Shown in pieces: positions 1 through 10,949 of a DNA stretch of 64,000 nt. The notes below the pieces were generated by a model. It was not told the origin of the DNA, made no database searches, and saw only the letters and a list, made by a program, of their open reading frames with translations. A program made the translations under genes and the position numbers. The stretch's first letter is position 1. Each line of letters opens with the position of its first letter. The DNA comes from Pinus tabuliformis (taxonomy: Eukaryota > Streptophyta > Pinopsida > Pinales > Pinaceae): assembly GCA_031772625.1 (NCBI GenBank), contig CM062808.1, positions 139,912,605 to 139,976,604 on the forward strand, in the 5' to 3' direction.

Positions 1-2234
1 TCATCTGTAACTGCCTTTGATTTAGGGAGTGGTCAAGAAAAAACTTCAATGCCTAACAAGACTGTGATGATCACAACCATAAATGTAGCTTGGGCAGAGG
101 AAAACAGTGTACTACATTTGTACATGCAGAGCCTTCGAATAGTTATTGAATCATGTTCTCCTCGTTGTAGTGGACCAGGGGTCATTTAATCGTCGCCAAC
201 ATATTCATCACACTGCTATATTTTGCTAAAAGAAATATCTGATTTCAATGAATCTGCCTCTGCATACCAAGACTGGCGTGAATGGTAAAATTCAATGAAT
301 CTTCCTCTGCATGCCACTAGAAATTGTTGGATGAAAATATTTGTTTTAAAGGCAAGAAATGGAATGGTTTTTTTGTTATTTGGATTACCAAAAGAAATGG
401 CTTAGTTAATATAGCTTATAAATGGAGGCATAAATTCTGAGGCTCTCATGGTGTTATTTCAATATATTGGCCCTGTTCAAGTTTTGAATGATTCAGAAAT
501 TAGCAGATTTGTTAAATAGTGGAGGCAGGAAATTTGCACTTCTTTTCTGTCAAACCTGGTAGCTGATAAAAGATGAGAAACAACTTAATCACACACATGT
601 TGGTAAAAGCCTAATACTAAGAAGGCAGGTAGAAGTGGATGATTAAGATTGTTTATAGGTTTAGCCAACAATTTTATTGGTAACATGCGTAGTTTGAACT
701 TTTGGTGATATTGTTTCATCACATAGGCTGACTACAGTTTGGTGAATTGTTACTGGAAATATACTTAAATCAAGATAAACTATAGGTGGTAATACCTAGT
801 TGAATGGAGAGTCCCAGTATATTGGCCCTTTTGAGGATTATTACTTGACCAATTTGTTGCCTTAGTCTGCTGAGTAATTTTTTTTTTTTGTTGGTTGGTT
901 GTTGTTGTAATTGGTAAATTGTATAGGTGATTTTCATTCACATGCTTATTGGAATAGTTGGCTTCTTGAATAGGGCAGTCATGCAGTTGAGTATGTGAGA
1001 GGGGTTTGTAGAACACATTATCTAATGAACTCTTATGAAGAGGCAAAAAGTCTCACTCATAGCCTACTCAGGGCTTCAGATGGGAATTTCTTTTATATAC
1101 TGATCAACTTATTAGAACTACTGTTGCACTTTCTTCATCCACAGAAGCCACTTGAAAATGCTTGAAAATAAACTCTCTGTAAGGGCCATTGTCAATAAAA
1201 TATTTGCAGTGGAGGCCCTCAGCCCAACAACCATTTTAGCTAGCCTTGGAAGGAAAATAGTTGAGTTCAAACATGATGAAAATTTAATTCCCTGTATACA
1301 AAAGCATGTATTAGGTGTTGATAATGGCTAGAAATATGCACTGAAGATGTATATACCTCCTTTTGTACAAAAATGAACAGAAGAGGCAGAGGTATAAGGT
1401 TCACCTCGAATTTTCTTGCAAGTTCAATCCACTGTAGGATGTGAAAGGAAGTGTCATAATGCTAAGAGTGAAAAAGAGGGGAAGGAAGAAACTAATAATT
1501 TCAGAAATTCTAGCGTTCTATCCGTACCTTGATTTGTTCTAATAAAATAAATATTAATTGTTTGTCGACATCCAGGGAGCTATCTGGTAATAATAATAAT
1601 ATTTTATTAGTATTATAATAATAATAACAAAAATGGAAAGGTGGGGAAGGAAGAAACTAATAATTTCATAAATTTGGACCTTTTATCCTAGCTTTATTTG
1701 TTCTTCAAATCCAACTAATATTTTGTAGATCCAACTTATGGTGAACCAGTAGCTTGAAAGCCAATTGCAAGTCATTCAGCCAACAACTATCTATAAGCAT
1801 GCCATAGTATTATGTCTCTGTGTATTCACAATAGTGATTCCATTGTCATATTATTATTCCCCACTTGGACAGAGAGATGACACAAGGGGTTTCTACATGT
1901 TGACCAACCATGTAAATTGGATCTTATAAATTAAAATTCTTGTTTTCTAGCCTTCTATTTCTGTAGATATCAATTGTGTAGTTGATGGCATACTTTTCAT
2001 AAATTCTTCCACAAACTATTATTATTTACAAAATATTCATTTTCAGAATACACATAACTAACTATTGCAATTGTAACTCATTATCATCCACCCTTGCTTT
2101 CAACAATGTCCATTCACATGTCCCTATTCTTCCCCACTCTATGCTATTCTTCCCCACTCTATACATGTCTCTATTCTTCTCCACTTTATGCTATTCTTCC
2201 CCACTCTATGCCTTACGGCGTTTCCTTTGCAACA
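1..2234. other. AT-rich flank without recognisable gene
   Basis: I read all six frames and see no domain, no long open frame and no RNA gene. The stretch holds an imperfect direct repeat (1476-1545 and 1636-1712), an ATA/TAA microsatellite (about 1588-1628) and a 20-bp tandem repeat (2124-2210). It is not the 5' part of element D, which would be expected here if element A had inserted cleanly into D. It may be old decayed repeat or ordinary intergenic DNA. Confidence 0.6.
2124..2210. repeat. 20-bp tandem repeat, four units
   Basis: Four units of CTATTCTTCCCCACTCTATG or close variants lie at 2124-2143, 2144-2163, 2171-2190 and 2191-2210. A 7-base spacer (acatgtc-like) separates units 2 and 3. 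The array ends about 30 bases before the left edge of element A. Confidence 0.8.
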
Positions 2235-2239
2235 TAAGG

Positions 2240-2539
2240 TGAAAATGATAGTTGTAGCCCTTATTGTTATTATTGTACCCCTATTGCCCCCATATTGTTA
2301 TTAGTGTGCCCCATAGAAACCCAAGTTTGTTATTGATCTGCCCTTATGTTATTATTGTTATTTCGTCTTGATTATATTGTGACCCCTTAGACTCCTATAT
2401 ATAGAAGGGAGGTTTAGTCATTTGTATCATCCAAGAATTGCTTAATTGTGTAATGTAAAGGAGGTTCCCCCCTCGAAGAGGTTGAATTCTAAGGCGTTGA
2501 CCTATCTTTTCTATCTTTTTGTGAGATGGTTTCATAACA
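2240..2539 (+). repeat. 5' LTR of element A (left end altered)
   Basis: It matches the 3' LTR at 30165-30451 from about 2252 onward and ends TTTCATAACA like its partner. A TATA box (TATATATAG, 2396-2404) lies in a block that is the same in both LTRs, so it is the likely promoter. The 12 bases from 2240 do not match the first 45 of the 3' LTR, so the LTR start was deleted or replaced. Confidence 0.8.
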
Positions 2540-2541
2540 TT

Positions 2542-2553
2542 TGGTATCATAGC
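2542..2553 (+). promoter_or_regulatory. Primer binding site of element A (tRNA-Met-i)
   Basis: TGGTATCATAGC begins two bases after the LTR end. It differs at one base from the plant initiator-methionine primer site TGGTATCAGAGC, and the following TTTGG is also typical. Confidence 0.85.
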
Positions 2554-3238
2554 TTTGGATTCTAGGGTTTTTCTGGTCCAAACAGGTCATCGTGGCATTT
2601 TCACTATAAAAAAAATTTCTGCGACTTTTCAAAAGCTAAAAAAAATCCATTTGAGTAGAAATCATTCTGAACTTCGGATCCAAATTTCAGAGCTTGTCTC
2701 ACTATATTTTCAGAGATATGAATTGAGGAAGTTAGGGTTTTATAGACTCCCAAATTACATTCCAAACAGGTGACCTATGGAAAATCGTCATAAATTTTGT
2801 TTTGAGCATCAGATTGAAATTTAGTAAGAAACTTTAGAAAGAGGATGACCTGTAGTTTTTGGTATATCAGTTTCAGGTACTAAGGTCGAAATTGTGACAC
2901 GTGGAACTTCATACAAGGTTACTATATTGAACTAGTCTATAATCAGGTCAATGTGGGAGATTTGGCATAACTCTTCCTTGGAGAATCCAATCTTGATCAG
3001 ACTTGCGGGGTTATAGAGAGGACACAAATTAAAGGGCTACTGCAGGACATGATTTCAGATATTCAAGATCTTCCGTTCCAGAGATACAACAAATTCAACA
3101 TCGAGCTCTTACAAAGTGAAAAAAAGGTGTGTAGTTTTTTAAAATTTTGCATAAGATTGGTTTGAAAAATTAGTTTGAAGGAATTAAAAGGGAATAGTGA
3201 AGAATTGTTAGCATTAATTGATTCCCCGAAGAAATAAA
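2554..3238 (+). other. Leader of element A between primer site and gag
   Basis: About 0.7 kb of non-coding leader, the usual position for a chromovirus 5' untranslated region. Short open frames here have no recognisable domain. I see no other feature. Confidence 0.55.
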
Positions 3239-3473
3239 ATGGAAACACCTAGTAAGCAACCTGAAAGCTCTAGCATGACTCGTGAAGAAGAGGAAGAAAT
3301 GCAACATGATATATCAAAATTACAAGGCTAAGTACAAGAAATTTCACTCTCAAAAAAGGAAACTGAAGCCAAGATGAATGGCATGGAAGCTAATATGAAT
3401 GGTCTGCAAGTTAAGATGGATGGATTGGAAGCTAAGATGGATGACATGGAAGCTAAGATGAATGGCATGGATG
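3239..3473 (+). pseudogene. Element A gag, N-terminal fragment
   Basis: The frame opens at ATG 3239 with an acidic N-terminus (EEEEE near residue 17), has one in-frame TAA (about residue 31), then runs into a methionine-rich heptad series of the type KMNGMEA / KMDGLEA, about five units. A 7-residue period with hydrophobic positions predicts a coiled coil, as in many plant gag N-termini. The frame is cut at 3473 by the Tat-like element and resumes at 25858 in the same sense. The start was chosen as the first ATG after the leader that stays in frame with the rest of gag. Confidence 0.8.
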
Positions 3474-4758
3474 CTAAGTGTTAGTCTCTTATACCAATAG
3501 GGTTTCATTTTTCATGATTGACAGTGGAAGTGCCAAAAATGTTCATTTTTGATGTTACAAAGGTTCCATATTTTGTGAAAGAAACAGACAGTTAAAAAAT
3601 GTAAAGAGGGTATGCCTTAAAAGAATAATCAAAAGGCAAGAAATGGATTGGTCAGAAAAAATAATTGAAATGAACCCCAAAGAAAGACCAGGAAAGTAGC
3701 TAACCAAAATGCCACTGCTATCTTGATGGTTGGCCCAACAGTTCAAACTGGACCATGCCATGGTTTAAATTTCTTGTTCTAGACTAGAGAATGAATACCT
3801 GTCCAAACAGTTCAAGCTTGGCAGATGAGTAGCTGGATAGAGAAAGGAAGGAGCCCAACTGCTTAATCTGGGCCCTTGGAAGACATAAGGGTAGATTTAG
3901 ATAGGAGGGCAGCAAAAAGAAAAGAGGATTATCAGGGTTTGCAAGGCTAAGTGCACCCATCCAAAAGAAGAAAAAATGTTAGGTCTATTAGGCAGGGTAG
4001 GCAGTTGGAGGTTGCAGAAGCAAGGTCTGACCACATGATATATTGAAAATCATATCTTATCTCATCAATAAGAGAGGGGCAAGAACAATGGTCTATATGG
4101 CAAACTATCAAACCATATCTAACTTCCCTCATTCCCTTCGAAAGGTTTCTTACTAATATCCCCTTGAGGACTTTAGAATCTGCCTAAACAGTCCTTCTTA
4201 CATTTCTCCCTTGAGAAAGTCATGTCAAGTTGTGACCTTCTTCTTCAAAAAAGAAGCCACATTTCTTATGTAAAGCCCTCACTTCATACTTCATCCATTT
4301 CTGGTTTCTAAGTTTCAGTTCTCAAGCTCAATTTCTCCCTCACACTTCACCTCACATACCCATATTAACTCCTAACCCTATTATATAGCTCCCTAGTACA
4401 TCCCCACCCCTATTTTTTACAAAAACTATATAAAGTTCCCAAAAAACATATTAACTATCCCCCCCTAGCATTATAGCTAAGTAACATGGTTATGGGAGAC
4501 ATTAGTCCATCTGGGGCTATAATCAACCCTTCTGCATCCTTACCCCGGAATTAGTCTAACCTCTGGTTAAGATTAATAGCCTATACTTAAACCCCCACTC
4601 ACCTAAACCCTTGCAAATTACCCCGCGGTCTAAACCCAATCTTAAATGTTTAAATGGTTTTTATTAAACATTGTGGCGCAATAACCCGCATTAATCCTAC
4701 CACCGAAAACCCACCCGAGCTAAAGTTTCAACCCACGGCTACAATATATTATTTAATT

Positions 4759-5216
4759 ACGGGCGGGTCCCGCTCCGAACTTGCACGCCGTGCCAAAGGC
4801 CCTGACAGCCGTCGATCTCCCACCGTGCCCGATCCAACGATGGGCGAGTGTTTTCAGCCGTCAACATGTTGAGCTTTAACGTCCGGGGGATGGGCGGTTT
4901 TGCCGCCGTACCCCACCACGTGTCGATAGCCCGGGGTGTTCGGAGGCCTCCCCCCCAAAACTGCTTCTGCTCAAAGGCGGTGCTGGGAAACCAGAAACCG
5001 TTGTCCAAGAAACTGCCCTCCACCCGTTACGTCAGTAGTCCTGTCACCATGACATCACACCCGGTCCCTGCCACCGCCCCACGTTGCCCGCCACGCTGTC
5101 CTCCCGCGCCCACATTGTGCCATCGTGTCCCGCCACATCATAGTCCCAGTCAGCGTCCACATCACCCGTCCGTACCCGGGGCCCGTTGATGACATCATGC
5201 TGAAGTCATCACGGGA
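4759..5216 (+). promoter_or_regulatory. CpG-rich U3 block with TGACGTCA-type sites, copy 1
   Basis: This is a sharp GC-rich island in AT-rich surroundings. Three palindromic bZIP-type sites can be traced by comparing the LTRs: TGACATCA (5050-5057), TGACATCA (5190-5197) and TGAAGTCA (5201-5208). All three are decayed here; the second LTR keeps TGACGTCA at the first and third. TGACG motifs bind plant TGA-class bZIP factors, so an enhancer for the LTR or its ORF is a reasonable inference. Confidence 0.5.
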
Positions 5217-5952
5217 AAGCGCCAAAAGTGCGTATGCGCCAAATTTTTCGTTAAAAACACCAAAAGTGACCGTTTTCGGTCATTTTCATTGGAAGGTTTC
5301 GGCTGCGCTGTTCTGCTGTTCACGCCAAGTTGCCTCCAGATTTCAAATTTCAACACTTTGGACGTCGCCACTTGCAAATTCGACGTCAATCTTCGCCCTT
5401 CAATCAACTCGACCAACCTCAGCGCTAGCTAATCCAGGTATTTGCCGCATTCCACCTGTTTGCCCGTGTTCTTCCCGTTCTCCAGAATTTTTTCACTCAA
5501 TTGCCTACAAACTCCTAAATTTAATGGTGCTGTCATGTAAATGTTGGCCTAAATTATCTAATGCATCCCCTGTTTAAAAGAACCACGCACTGTTCATAAT
5601 TTCACCGTGCTAGAATCCATTTTCGGGCTTGAATTTTCAATATAGTCTCACACCTGCCGGGCATTGTTCCCTTTTGTCGTGTTTCACTTCAAGCTCTCAG
5701 TGCATTAAGTTGTAATCCCTTTCTCCTCTGCATTTGCCCTCACTGTCTCTAAATTCAGAGAGTTTTCCAAAAGAAACTAAAGCTCAAATCAAACTCTGCA
5801 AATTGTCCTTTTCAATACAGCAACAAAATATTGAAGACTTTGGCTTCAGCTAAACTCACTCTGCCACTCCTATTCAAATCCTCACAAGCTATCATCCTCA
5901 GCCTGTTGTACTCAAAAACTTCATTCTAAAGATAACACCTCAAAGTTCTGTA

Positions 5953-8900
5953 ATGGCTACTCCATCAGCTCTTAGTGTCACTCCTATGAATCCACCAAAC
6001 AAGGAGCTTGAAGCCATGCCTCTTGCTGATAGATATTACCTTATCCAAGATCTTGTTGGTGACTGAAACCACTTGCAGACTTTCTGCCAGTTGAGAAACA
6101 ACTATCTAAGCAACAATGACATGTATGGTATATGGGAGTCTAGTCTGCCTTATTACTTCCTCCCATCTCTTAATATTTTTCCAGAGATCATCCGCTTATG
6201 TGCTGAGAACTATGAGCCAACTCAGAGAGCTGTTAAGTCTCCATCTGGGAGCATACTTTTTCACATTAATCCTGACTGCATCAACCAAATGCTCAATTTC
6301 AAGCAGACTCAGCTGTTGTTCCCCTTCTTCATGAACTATTTTCTGGATGCAGGCTCCAAACTCTCCAGTGCTGGCATTGAAAAAATCACCAAGACTTTCA
6401 TGAGGGCAGACTGCCAGCCTACAGGGCCACCTCCTTTCTTATATGTCCATTTCAATGAGGTGGGCAAGCTTCTAGTTGATATGATCTCTTATGTGCTGGG
6501 CTTCAAAACCAGTGAGCACACTGATGAAACAGTGTTGGTATTATTAGCTGCATATAGCCCAGGCCAGCCCCTTGCTTACAAGTATAACTTTGCCAAGTTT
6601 ATAGCCAATAAAATACATGACCAGCTATTGAAAGTGGATAGGGAGGGAGTATTCAAATATTCATCATATATCTACCACTTATTCATGTATTACCAGTCTA
6701 AAAGCTTCCAATGCCCCATCAAGAAATTGGATTCTAAGGGTGAAAAGAGGTCTGTCATCTTCTATTCATCGGTCTTCCATGAAGTTCAAAACTCTCCATT
6801 CTCTTACTGTGAGTTTATTGACCAATTTGTATACCCAGTCTCTTGCCTCCTAATGAGATCCACTCCTCCCAGATTTTCATTTGAGATTCAGAAGACCTTG
6901 CAGCTGTCCAAGAACTAAAAAATAGGTGATTGGTACCTGTATCAAAACCATACTGTCATCAGAATCTATGGCTGTGAGCTCTGTCCTTACAGGCTTCCAA
7001 GGTATGTACCAATGAGATTGTTTGCCTTGGAATACTATAGGCAACTCATTAGTTCTGACCTCACCCATTTTCATAGTGCCAAAAAGAAAGCTCACCTCAA
7101 ATTCAAAGATCGTCTAGGCCCCTTCATTATGAACAAGAAAGAGGGTTGGCAAGATGTTGATCAAATTCTCAGGGACAAATATAAGCTAAAGAGGAGCTTC
7201 TGGTGGGTCCCTTATGACCCGGAAGGTTTTATCAGTGCCAGAAGAGTTAAATACAGGCTGCTAGGTTATGACCACTGTAAATATCCACAAATTGAGCAAT
7301 ATGCCAACCAGGATGAGTGGTTGCAAGGTACATTAGTTGAGGAATTAACTAAAGAGGAAATAATGGAGAAAAATGTCAAGGATTTAGAAAAAACTCTTGA
7401 CTTGGATTTTGTGCAGCAGGTAACATTCAAGCTGCCACATCAAATTGGAGAAGGTACATCCGCTGCTGCAGCCACACCAGCCGCCCAGGGACCATCTACA
7501 TCAGCAACAGGTACAACAAAGGGCAAGGAGATAATGGGTGCAGAAAAGGAAGTGGTTACAGAGCAGCCTGCCTCTTACATAGAGCAACCTCAAGTACAGG
7601 CTCCTCCACAACAAACAGAAGCACCAACAGTGCCTGCCTTGTAGACTCCTGCACATGAGGAAAGAGGCAGAAAATGAGACCGAGATGAGTCCACACCTGC
7701 TAGTGGGTCCACTCAGCAACCCGAAGCCAAGAGGCAAAAGGTTGATTCTCCAATTGTGGAGGAAATCAGTGAAGAAATCCTTGGAAGCCCAAGGAAAGAT
7801 AGAGAAGACAGTCAACAAACAGCTACAAGCTCTTTTCAACAAGAGCAGGAAAGACAGCATGGCATGGAGGTGTCCTCCTCCACTCAGCAAAGCAAGAAGC
7901 CATCTAGCATCAAGGCCACCTTTAAAGAAATTAAGGCACAAAATGAGCTGCTAAGAGTGCAGTTATATGACCAATTTCTCAAGGCAACACCTGCCAAACA
8001 AGAAAGGTTGATGGCAGCATATGACATCAAAGAGGAAAAGATGATCCTCAGCCATTTTAAACCCAAGGTACAACAGCCTTAATCGGCTGCAGATTATGTC
8101 AGAACAAGGTTGGAAGTTATGGCAAAAGACATTCACCCCATGGATCAAATAGAACTGCATAAGAAAACAGGGGAAATGGTCTATGCCACATTGGTGGAAA
8201 AGGCCACAATGGCCCATGAGTTAAAGGAATCTCTGAGGAATACTAATACTCAGCTTGATTTAGAAAGAATGTCCTCCACAGCCAAAGACAACAGAATCAA
8301 AACATTGGAGGACATTATTGTAGACCTGGGGCATGATCCTAAGAATCCCAAGGCTATCAAGGCTCTAATGAAGAAAAAGGAGGATGATATTGCTGCTCTA
8401 AAAAAGCAAATGAGGCTCTCCTCAACCATGCATCCATAGATGGGAGAGCTAGTAAAAGAGAAAGAAGCTGAGGACACATTGGACCTCTTAATGCAAATGA
8501 ATGAAAGAATAGTCCAAATGGAAGAAGAATTGGAAAGGGCACTGCAAAACAAGCAGGGAGAGTCGACCTCCCAGCCTCCTCAAACTGCCCCAACTACTGC
8601 AGCAACTACAGAAGCAGCAGTGACCCCTCCAACGGCTACAACAACTTCAGATACTGTGGCAGCAACAACAACAGCTCCTGAGGCTAGCATAAGCATGGAT
8701 GAATTGACAAAAGCTGTCAAGGAGCTGGAGCTTCAGGCAACAGAGATTAAACAAGCCAAAGAAAAATTGGCTGAGCTAGAAACAAAATATGACAAATCCA
8801 AAATGACAGTAGCAGAGCATACCAGAGAGATTAAGGCCCTGAAAGATAGAATAAAGGCCTTGGAAAAGGAACTGAATTTAGAGAAGACTCTGGCTGAGAT

Positions 8901-9570
8901 AAAGAAAATTTTGTGGACCCGGATTGACCACTCTATCACCAAACAGTGGAAATCAATCAAAACAGTGCATGAGCAGATTGAGTTAAGAGGCCAAGCTCAA
9001 ATTGAAAGCCAAAAGGCCAGAGCAACACTAGGAAATATGCCTGAGCAGGCTAGTAGGATGATACATTTCCTCAACACTCACACCAAGGAGGAGTTGGCAA
9101 CCTTAGACATCAGCAGCAGAATAGATACTATTCTAACAGCCAAAAAGGTGCTGACCCTCATAAATTTTGTGCAGAATTTGGAGAGAAAATGTAAGGAAAT
9201 GCATGCTAAGTTTGATGACTACAAGCTTAGAATGGGTGCATTACAAGGCAAGGGATTGCCCAGCCTATTGACCGGTGCTAGAAGACTGCTCTCCCATGAG
9301 CAATACGCCACTAGGATGACCAATTTCATTGCAAATCAGATCACAGCATCCACCAGCATTTCAGAAGAAGCAGGTCCTCCATCAAGGCAGAGCCTCTATG
9401 ACAAGCTAGAAAATTTATTTTACATTGAGCATGAAATTAATCACCTGTTTGAGGTCCCACCAAATTTTTACAGGTACACAGAGGCAGATGAAACTCTAAT
9501 AAAAATACGAAGACACCAACTGCCTAAAGAAGATTGGTGGCAAGCAATGCTGCAAATTTTGCCCCAATGA
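5953..9570 (+). pseudogene. LTR-borne long ORF, copy 1 (1205 codons, 6 stops)
   Basis: One continuous frame from ATG 5953 (MATPSALSVTP) to TGA 9568 with no frameshift, broken by stops at 6064, 6916, 7642, 7675, 8080 and 8437. The N-terminal 450 codons look globular, with a WWVPYDPEGF motif near 7200. Next come an Ala/Thr/Gln-rich linker with a basic patch (EAKRQK, near 7730) and long Lys/Glu-rich coiled-coil stretches with a second Thr/Ala-rich linker (near 8590-8690). The end is a Trp-containing tail (EDWWQAMLQ). The N-terminal part resembles the putative plant transposon protein found in Athila/Tat-type ORFs; that is recall, not a search. Function is unknown. It lies wholly in U3, so genomic RNA would carry it downstream of pol. 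Confidence 0.8.
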
Positions 9571-10735
9571 TCTCAGTTCGATCTCTTCTAATCAGCCTCA
9601 GGTCAATGAAATTTAATGCAGCATGAAGACAACAGGCAGAGCGGGTGAGAGTAATGACTCAGCAAAATACTAGGACAGCAAGCCAAAGAAGGGAAAAACG
9701 CAGATTTTGGATAGTGCATCTCCAATCGACTCAGTTGGTCACAAAAGTCAAAACTTTCTGACAAGATGGATAGCTAATGCACTAAATATTTACTGCAGCA
9801 TTTACTCTTTCAGCTATAATTCCTCAGGGGTTGGCATAGGATTTATGAGTTATTAACTCATCAGCTAGATATTTTGTATCTAATTTTTGTATATATACCT
9901 CCCCACACAACGTATTTGGGGTTGGTGATTTTCTCTCTGAGACACTGTTTTGTATATTTTCAGACTATCTAATACAAATGGCTGGAAAAGTTCATGATCT
10001 CTGCACTGTTTGATGTCAAAGTGATGATCTGCGTTCTGCTACAGAATTCCTGTGTTGTTTGATGGAGCAATAAGTTATCCTAAACTATGTTTTGTCTTTC
10101 TATGTTTGCTTAACTCAAATATATGTTTCACTAGCTTAGCAATAGAGAAAAAGAATAGTACAGGAATTGTTTGAATACACCCTATGCTCAATCTCTGTTG
10201 TTAAATGTGTTTTCTTCAGAATTAATCATAAACATGAATTCTTAACTGCTCATGTTTGTATTCGTTCTATCATTATGAATGTTGTTCAGGAATTCTTAAA
10301 TGCTCCTAGATAATATTCCCACCATTCCCTCTATCAGTTTAGTGAAAGATCCTTAGCTGCCTTTCCCTCCCTGATTTCATCCCATCATATTACAGATTTG
10401 AAAAAATTGTTCCATAGACGCTTGTCTGGCTCTGTAGCATAACCTTTTCCTCAAAAAGACATTTCCAGCAGTTCACCATCATCGACTCCATGCCCAATGG
10501 CCTAGATTATTCTGCAAAAACATACCTGTTCTGACTGAAATCATCATCCCAACAAATTCAAAACAAAATCCTGTGCACCATAACTAGCCTAAAATTACAC
10601 CAAAACAAAGCTAAATCAGAAAGAGAGAGCCCTCTCTGGTTGCAGGTAGGCTAGGACCTGTGGCTAAAAGATTGGTTAGTGGTTACCTCGGTCGTATTCC
10701 CTTTGGAGTCAAAGGGAACAACCTGAGTGTTAACA
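9571..10735 (+). other. Distal U3, R and U5 of Tat-like 5' LTR
   Basis: Non-coding. After the ORF stop come about 320 bp of U3, the TATA box (9890-9897), a CT-rich start-site region (TCTCTCTGAGACAC, about 9932) and roughly 800 bp of R/U5 ending GTGTTAACA. Short open frames here are not supported. Confidence 0.6.
9890..9897 (+). promoter_or_regulatory. TATA box of Tat-like 5' LTR
   Basis: TATATATA followed by CC and a pyrimidine-rich stretch, kept unchanged at 25007-25014 in the other LTR. It is the best candidate core promoter in the LTR and places the 6.4 kb before it, ORF included, in U3. Confidence 0.6.
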
Positions 10736-10739
10736 TAAT

Positions 10740-10763
10740 TGGCGACTCCACTGGGGATCGAAC
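10740..10763 (+). promoter_or_regulatory. Primer binding site of Tat-like element (tRNA-Arg)
   Basis: TGGCGACTCCACTGGGGA and the next six bases lie four bases after the LTR end. From memory of plant tRNA-Arg 3' ends (acceptor GGAGTCG plus CCA, T-arm TCCCCAG) this pairs over about 24 bases with one mismatch, a G to A at a former CpG. A tRNA-Arg primer is a reported trait of Ogre/Tat elements. Confidence 0.75.
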
Positions 10764-10949
10764 AATTTTTCAATTGCTGTCTATTGTTTAAAACTACAGA
10801 TGAAGCCTGAATGTCAGCCAGGAAGCCTTTGAAATTGTTCTTGCTTTGCATTTACAGGAGTAAATAAAAGTTGCTTCAGTCAAACTTCATGCTAGTTTTA
10901 GACTCTAGATAGTTGTTCCAAAATTTGAGCAGTTCCTTGTTAATTCTAA

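Larger units (their letters stand above)
3479..10735 (+). repeat. 5' LTR of Tat-like element (7257 bp)
   Basis: Direct repeat of 17560-25852 apart from the solo LTR in that copy. Order: U3 head (3479-4758), a GC- and CpG-rich block (4759-5216), a CT-rich leader-like stretch (about 5650-5950), a long open frame (5953-9570), a TATA box at 9890, and R/U5 to 10735. At more than 7 kb it is long even for plant LTRs. Confidence 0.95.

Noticed and set aside
780..1046. 88-codon minus-strand frame in the left flank
   Set aside because: Low-complexity Asn/Thr/Gln-rich text in AT-rich DNA; no domain.
2555..2773. 72-codon frame right after the element A primer site
   Set aside because: Lies in the leader, has no domain and does not join gag.
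4848..5189. Other open frames in the GC-rich block on both strands
   Set aside because: High GC lowers stop frequency; no domain, and the frames differ between LTR copies.
5125..5577. 150-codon open frame in the GC-rich U3 block, present in both LTRs (also 20257-20709)
   Set aside because: Both copies are open, but the proteins differ at about 21 of 150 positions, more than the rest of the LTR, with no domain. The sharing follows from LTR duplication and the openness from high GC.
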